DNA of 17,930 bases from Actinomycetes bacterium (GTDB taxonomy: Bacteria; Actinomycetota; Actinomycetes; S36-B12; UBA5976), in the NCBI GenBank assembly GCA_021784375.1, contig JAJXSV010000017.1, positions 1-17,930 of the forward strand. Reading direction: 5' to 3'. The notes beneath the pieces are model-generated. The model worked only from the letters and a program-made list of their open reading frames with translations. It was not told the origin of the DNA and made no database searches. Below, one piece after another: positions 14,506 through 17,930 of this stretch. How positions within the stretch are numbered: position 1 is the stretch's first letter; each line of letters starts with the position of its first letter. The translations under genes and the position numbers were made by a program.

Positions 14506-15672
14506 GGGCTGGAACTTCGGCACGCGTACGGTGACTTTCGTACCGGCCCCGGGCGCGGTCTCGATGATGAGGCCGTACCCGTCCCCGTACACGGACCGCA
14601 GGCGCTCGTCGACGTTCGCGACCCCGATGGAATCGATCGTGGTGTCACCGGACAGGATGCGCCGGATGCGCTCCGGATCGGCGCCGACGCCGTCATCCTC
14701 GATGGTCACCCAGCAATCGGGTCCCATGTCCAGGGCGTCGATGGTGATGTGCCCCACGCCGGTCTTGTTCTCCAGGCCGTGCCGCACAGCGTTCTCGACC
14801 AAGGGCTGCAGGCAGAGGAAGGGCACCGTCACATTCAGGACCTCGGGCGCGATCCGCAACTCGACCTGCAGGCGATCGCCGAAGCGTGCGCGCTCGAGAA
14901 TCAGGTAGCGGTCGATCGACGAGAGCTCCTCGGACAGCGTCGTGAACTGGCCGTGCGCGCGGAAGGAGTAGCGCGTGAAGTCGGCGAACTCGAGCAGCAG
15001 CTCGCGAGCATGCTCGGGATCGGTGCGGACATAGGAGGCAATGGCGTTCAGCGCGTTGTAGATGAAGTGCGGCGAGATCTGGGCCCGCAGCGCCTTGACC
15101 TCCGCCTCCGCAAGCCTCGTCCGCGAGTCGTCGAGTTCGGCGAGTTCGAGTTGCCCGTTCGTCCAGCGCGAGATCTCGGACACGGTGCGCACCAGGGCCG
15201 CCGGTGCGCCGCGGTCGAAGGCGGCGATGGCGCCCAGCACCAGGTCGTCGATGACCAAGGGCGCGATGACCGCGTAGTGCAGTGGGCACTCGGCGTTCTC
15301 GCAGGCCACGCGTTCAGGGCCCACCACTTCCGCGCGGCCGCTGTTGATGACCCGCATCACCAGCCTGTGGGCACTGTCGGCGTGATGGCCGTACTCACCA
15401 TCCCAGGCGAGCATGTGTGTGGTGTCATGGATGGACAGGGCCGTCGTGCCCGCGAGCTGACGGAGGTACTTTGCCGCCTTGGTGGCGGATTCCTCGTTGA
15501 GGCCCATGCGCAGCGCGGGGGCGGCCAGGCCAGCGGTGTGCAGCGTCGAGTAGGTGGCGCGCTCCGCGGAGCTGCCGAGGGCGGCCGAACCGAACCTCCA
15601 TTGCCGGTAGGTCCACAGCGGTACCACGATCGCGGCAGCGATGATGATGATCAGTGCGGCGTTCTCCGTCAC
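14491..15672 (-). CDS. LytS-type sensor histidine kinase (His_kinase + HATPase_c)
   Basis: A 393-aa kinase with one N-terminal membrane segment (about 5-21), a GAF-like sensor region (about 40-170, with Cys124 and Cys129), a short coiled linker, the His_kinase motif AQISPHFIYNALN (198-210, His202) and an HATPase domain with QPLVENAVRHGL (289-300) and EDDGVGAD (325-332). It lacks the multi-span 5TM-LYT sensor of LytS/BtsS, so it probably senses an internal signal. The frame is open far upstream, but that extension is antisense to the neighbouring gene and low-complexity. GTG 15672 is preferred: a TAnnnT box lies exactly 6 nt before it and the membrane segment follows at once. GTG 15705 is the alternative (404 aa) and would leave only 2 nt to the divergent start. 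Confidence 0.9.
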   Translation of the reverse strand: MTENAALIIIIAAAIVVPLWTYRQWRFGSAALGSSAERATYSTLHTAGLAAPALRMGLNEESATKAAKYLRQLAGTTALSIHDTTHMLAWDGEYGHHADSAHRLVMRVINSGRAEVVGPERVACENAECPLHYAVIAPLVIDDLVLGAIAAFDRGAPAALVRTVSEISRWTNGQLELAELDDSRTRLAEAEVKALRAQISPHFIYNALNAIASYVRTDPEHARELLLEFADFTRYSFRAHGQFTTLSEELSSIDRYLILERARFGDRLQVELRIAPEVLNVTVPFLCLQPLVENAVRHGLENKTGVGHITIDALDMGPDCWVTIEDDGVGADPERIRRILSGDTTIDSIGVANVDERLRSVYGDGYGLIIETAPGAGTKVTVRVPKFQPKALV

Positions 15673-15678
15673 CCGGAC

Positions 15679-15684
15679 AAGGTA
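15679..15684 (-). promoter_or_regulatory. Putative -10 box (TACCTT) of the histidine kinase gene, leaderless arrangement
   Basis: TACCTT on the minus strand fits TAnnnT and is followed by GTCCGG and the GTG at 15672. This is the same 6-nt spacing seen at the PBP and DUF4177 genes. The matching -35 region would fall at about 15702-15708, over the start codon of the divergent gene. Confidence 0.4.
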
Positions 15685-15707
15685 CTGGGTTGTGGTGGGA
15701 TTCACGC

Positions 15708-16499
15708 ATGTCACCCCAGGACGCCTTCGCCGAGGTCGCGGCGCTGCCGGAGGTCGCGGACGCAGCGGCCCGGGCGCGATCGACGCTCGATCCCCTGCTG
15801 CTCGATCGCCGCTTGCGCACCGCTGGCGCGGCACTGGCTGCCGAGACGGCACTCCGCAACGCGCACGCGTCCGCGACTCTGGAGGGGGCGGAGGTGCCCC
15901 TGGACGAACTGCGATCGGGCAGCCAGGGCTCGCCCCTGCTGCGCGTTGCCGCGGGCGTGCTCGGTGTGCAGACCGGTCTTCGTGCCTGGCAGAACCTGCC
16001 GCCGCGGCAGGCCTGGGCGGCGATGGCGGCAAGCGCCGGCCGCGAGTACCTGGCGGACGATCTTCGCGGCCGGCCCCGCACAGGGGACGAATCGCTGGAG
16101 GATCCCCTGCACCTGGCGTTGGCGCATGACCCCGATGACGTGACCATCCGCCTGGCCCTGCTCGCCGAGCTCCTGCAGCAGCCCACCCGGGCGCCCGGGC
16201 TGGTGGTCGCGGCCGTGGCACATGCGGAGTTGCTCGCCTTGCAACCCTTCGGGGCGGCCAACGGTGTCGTTGCCCGAGCCTTCGGGGACCTGCTGCTCGC
16301 CCAGCGCGGGGTTGATCCCGACTTCCTGTGCATGACCGATGTCGGTCTGGTGTCCTTGGGCCGAGCCGCCTATGTGCGTGCCATCCGGGCCTACGACACG
16401 GGCGACCCTGCGGGGGTTGCGGCCTGGTGCGTGCACCTGGCCACCGCCTTCGGGCGCGGTGCGCTGCTTGCACGCCAGACTCTCGACGCCCTCGCCTGA
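15708..16499 (+). CDS. Fic-like protein with degenerate catalytic motif (conserved actinobacterial protein)
   Basis: A 263-aa, Ala/Leu-rich, all-helical-looking protein without signal peptide or membrane segment. Residues 55-60, SATLEG, fit the Fic inhibitory-helix pattern (S/T)xxxE(G/N). AHAELLALQPFGAANGVVAR (171-190) aligns with the end of the Fic core, where active enzymes have HPFx(D/E)GNGRxxR: Pro180, Phe181, Asn185, Gly186 and Arg190 remain, but the catalytic His is Gln179, the acidic residue is Ala183, and the first Gly and the Arg are lost. AMP transfer by the normal mechanism is therefore unlikely. Similar proteins near ssd/tad loci in Streptomyces are, I believe, loosely annotated as oxidoreductases; no nucleotide-binding motif supports that. 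ATG 15708 has only a weak GGTGGGA upstream. It is divergent from the kinase. Confidence 0.7.
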   Translation: MSPQDAFAEVAALPEVADAAARARSTLDPLLLDRRLRTAGAALAAETALRNAHASATLEGAEVPLDELRSGSQGSPLLRVAAGVLGVQTGLRAWQNLPPRQAWAAMAASAGREYLADDLRGRPRTGDESLEDPLHLALAHDPDDVTIRLALLAELLQQPTRAPGLVVAAVAHAELLALQPFGAANGVVARAFGDLLLAQRGVDPDFLCMTDVGLVSLGRAAYVRAIRAYDTGDPAGVAAWCVHLATAFGRGALLARQTLDALA

Positions 16500-16576
16500 G
16501 CGCGATCGGGTTTCGCCGGAGGCGCAAGCGTCGCCCCAGGAGCACCGGCATCCACAGGGTCGCGCGGGCTAGTCCT

Positions 16577-17239
16577 ATGCCCATGGGTCAAGTTGCAGCG
16601 GTTTCCGGCGCCGTCGGTGGTATCGGCACGAGCACGTTGGCGTATGCGTTGGCGTTGCAGCCGTCAGGCGCCGTCGCACTGATCGACGCCCAGCCGGACG
16701 GGGCTCCGCTCGACATCCTCGTCGGGTCCGAGGGGGTGACGGGTGCGCGCTGGAGCCAGGTTCGCGTGCAGTCGGACGCCATCGACGCCCTCACCATCCT
16801 GGACGCACTCCCGGAGCACGCGGGAATCCATGTGCTGTCGGCGGACCGCGCAGGCAGTGTCGATGCACGCGCCCTGCGCTACCTCGTCGCGGCGCTGCGG
16901 GACCACTGCGATCTCGTGGTGCTCGACATCCCCATGCGCGATGCCGGCCTTGAAGCCCTGCGACCCGACCTGCGGGTGACCATGCTGTCGCCGACGATCA
17001 CGGCGCTCGGGTCGGCGATGACCGCCCCCGCGGGTGAGCTGCTCGTGGTGGTGGACACCGGCCACGCCGACTTCCCGGCCACCGCCGCGGCGGACTACCT
17101 GGGCCGGGAACTGGCCGGGGTCGTCCGCTGGCAGCGAGCCGTGACGATGGCCGCCGCGCAATGCGTCCCGCCACCGGCATCCGCGGATGTCATGCGGGTC
17201 GCTGCCGCGATCTGGGGGCGGTTGAGCGATGGCGTTTGA
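16577..17239 (+). CDS. ssd: Ssd/CpaE-like MinD-family ATPase, short form
   Basis: A 220-aa protein of the ParA/MinD group matching the C-terminal half of actinobacterial Ssd (septum site-determining protein, Rv3660c) and CpaE. It has a deviant P-loop GAVGGIGTST (11-20), the switch-like LIDAQPDGAPLDILVG (35-50), and CDLVVLDIPMRDAG (111-124). Mycobacterial Ssd is about 350 aa with an N-terminal pseudo-receiver domain; that domain is absent, and no frame upstream encodes it. The P-loop lacks the signature Lys (Thr18 in its place), which I recall is also so in mycobacterial Ssd. ATG 16577 and ATG 16583 are both possible; neither has a ribosome binding site, and TAGTCC at 16570-16575 is an imperfect -10. 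It overlaps tadA by 11 bp, and probably positions the Tad pilus machine or affects septation. Confidence 0.8.
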   Translation: MPMGQVAAVSGAVGGIGTSTLAYALALQPSGAVALIDAQPDGAPLDILVGSEGVTGARWSQVRVQSDAIDALTILDALPEHAGIHVLSADRAGSVDARALRYLVAALRDHCDLVVLDIPMRDAGLEALRPDLRVTMLSPTITALGSAMTAPAGELLVVVDTGHADFPATAAADYLGRELAGVVRWQRAVTMAAAQCVPPPASADVMRVAAAIWGRLSDGV

Positions 17240-17930
17240 GATGCTCGAGTCGCTCCGTGCTGCCGTGGTGAGTCAGGCAGGCGACCGCGATCGCATTGAC
17301 GAGGTCATTGCCAACAGTGGCGTCCTCGTCGACGACCTCACCTTCGGATCGCTCATCAGCGATGTGGGTCGCGAGGTGCGCGGGCTGGGGCCCCTCGAGC
17401 ATTGGGCAGCCCAACCTGGGGTGACTGACATCCTCGTGAACGGAACCCGCGAGGTGTGGATCGACGACGCGGACGGACTGCATCGCGTCGACTTCGCATT
17501 TGCCGACGAGGCGGCAGTGCGCAGGCTGGCGACGCGCCTGGCGTCCTCGGCCGGTCGCAGGCTCGACGATGCCTCGCCCTGGGTTGATGCCAGACTGCCG
17601 AACGGCATGCGCCTGCACGCCGTGCTGCATCCGCTCGCACGCTTCGGGACCACCATCTCGCTGCGCCTGCCGGCCACGACCCCCTTCACGCTGGCTGACC
17701 TCGAGGCCCGGCGCATGTTCGATGCCCCCACCAGGCGCCGGCTGCTCAAGCTGGTGGCTGCAGGCGTCCCGTTGCTGCTCTCGGGTGGGACGCGCCCCGG
17801 CGAGACCACGCTGCTCGCGGCCCTGCTCGCCGCGGTTCCGGCACGCGAGCGGATCGTGGTGGCAGAGGATTCCGCCGAGCTGAACGTCGCCCATCCCCAC
17901 GTCGTCTACCTCGAGGGCCGGCCACCCAAC
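17229..17930 (+). CDS. tadA: TadA/CpaF-type secretion ATPase, N-terminal 234 residues (truncated by the window edge), with Walker A Lys replaced
   Basis: The frame is open to the last base, so the C-terminal part is outside the window. The visible part has the N-terminal domain of GspE/CpaF ATPases: GREVRGLGPLEHW (47-59), VTDILVNGTREVWID (65-79), ARLPNGMRLHAVLHPLA (121-137) and TTISLR (141-146). Then come the P-loop GGTRPGETTLLAALLAAVP (186-204), the Asp box VAEDSAEL (211-218) and HPHVVYLEGRPPN (222-234). Such hexameric ATPases power Tad/Flp pilus assembly. The P-loop normally reads GTGxGKTT; here Glu192 (GAG, 17802-17804) replaces the Lys and Arg-Pro replaces two small residues. No frameshift is visible. 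ATG 17229 overlaps ssd by 11 bp with GGGGG 10 nt upstream; ATG 17241 is an alternative. Confidence 0.88.
   Translation, partial: MAFEMLESLRAAVVSQAGDRDRIDEVIANSGVLVDDLTFGSLISDVGREVRGLGPLEHWAAQPGVTDILVNGTREVWIDDADGLHRVDFAFADEAAVRRLATRLASSAGRRLDDASPWVDARLPNGMRLHAVLHPLARFGTTISLRLPATTPFTLADLEARRMFDAPTRRRLLKLVAAGVPLLLSGGTRPGETTLLAALLAAVPARERIVVAEDSAELNVAHPHVVYLEGRPPN

Noticed and set aside
14749..16143. A 464-codon plus-strand open frame antisense to the histidine kinase
   Set aside because: Low-complexity composition without motifs, typical of antisense frames in GC-rich DNA; the kinase on the opposite strand is complete.
15706..16584. N-terminal extension of the histidine kinase by about 300 codons
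   Set aside because: The extension is Arg/Pro/Ala-rich, runs antisense through the whole Fic-like gene, and lies before a well-placed membrane segment and start codon.

Overview
The window is GC-rich, densely packed chromosomal DNA from an actinobacterium. It has frequent GTG starts, TAnnnT-type -10 boxes and many 1-11 bp gene overlaps. The gene content (class A PBP, DUF4177, RidA, Crp, Nth, Nudix, MarP, then NhaA, Acs, Ssd, TadA) follows the order I recall from the M. tuberculosis Rv3659c-Rv3683 region and from Streptomyces. I cannot resolve the genus. There are no tRNA or rRNA genes, CRISPR arrays, insertion sequences or prophage genes, so this looks like core chromosome.

Layout. (1) 1-1938, plus strand: the 3' end of a cyclopropane-fatty-acid-synthase-like methyltransferase, an SDR oxidoreductase and a DUF2236/MpaB-type oxygenase, each overlapping the next by 4 bp; probably a lipid-modification operon. 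(2) 1939-4128, minus strand: a bifunctional penicillin-binding protein whose stop codon abuts that of the oxygenase. (3) 4213-8028, plus strand: DUF4177 and RidA genes, then crp-nth-nudix-marP, the last four overlapping. (4) 8025-15672, minus strand: reading 5' to 3' on that strand, a LytS-type histidine kinase, a LytTR response regulator, a DUF485 protein, an SSS-family (acetate-type) symporter, acetyl-CoA synthetase, the Na+/H+ antiporter NhaA and a Holin-X-like membrane protein. (5) 15708-17930, plus strand: a protein with a degenerate Fic motif, a short Ssd/CpaE-like ATPase and the 5' part of a TadA/CpaF ATPase.

How the genes fit together. Region 4 reads as a carboxylate-utilisation module: a sensor and regulator, a Na+-coupled importer with its small partner, the enzyme that activates acetate, and an antiporter that could expel the co-imported Na+. 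Region 3 groups cAMP-dependent regulation, base-excision repair, nucleotide/CoA pyrophosphate clean-up and an acid-resistance membrane protease. Region 5 is the start of a Tad-type pilus/secretion locus.

The most unusual signals are the Fic-like protein that keeps the Fic layout but has lost its catalytic His, and the TadA-type ATPase with Glu in place of the Walker A Lys, next to an Ssd-like ATPase that also lacks the P-loop Lys and the expected N-terminal domain. A third is a repeated arrangement, TAnnnT + exactly 6 nt + start codon, at three genes, which suggests leaderless transcripts.
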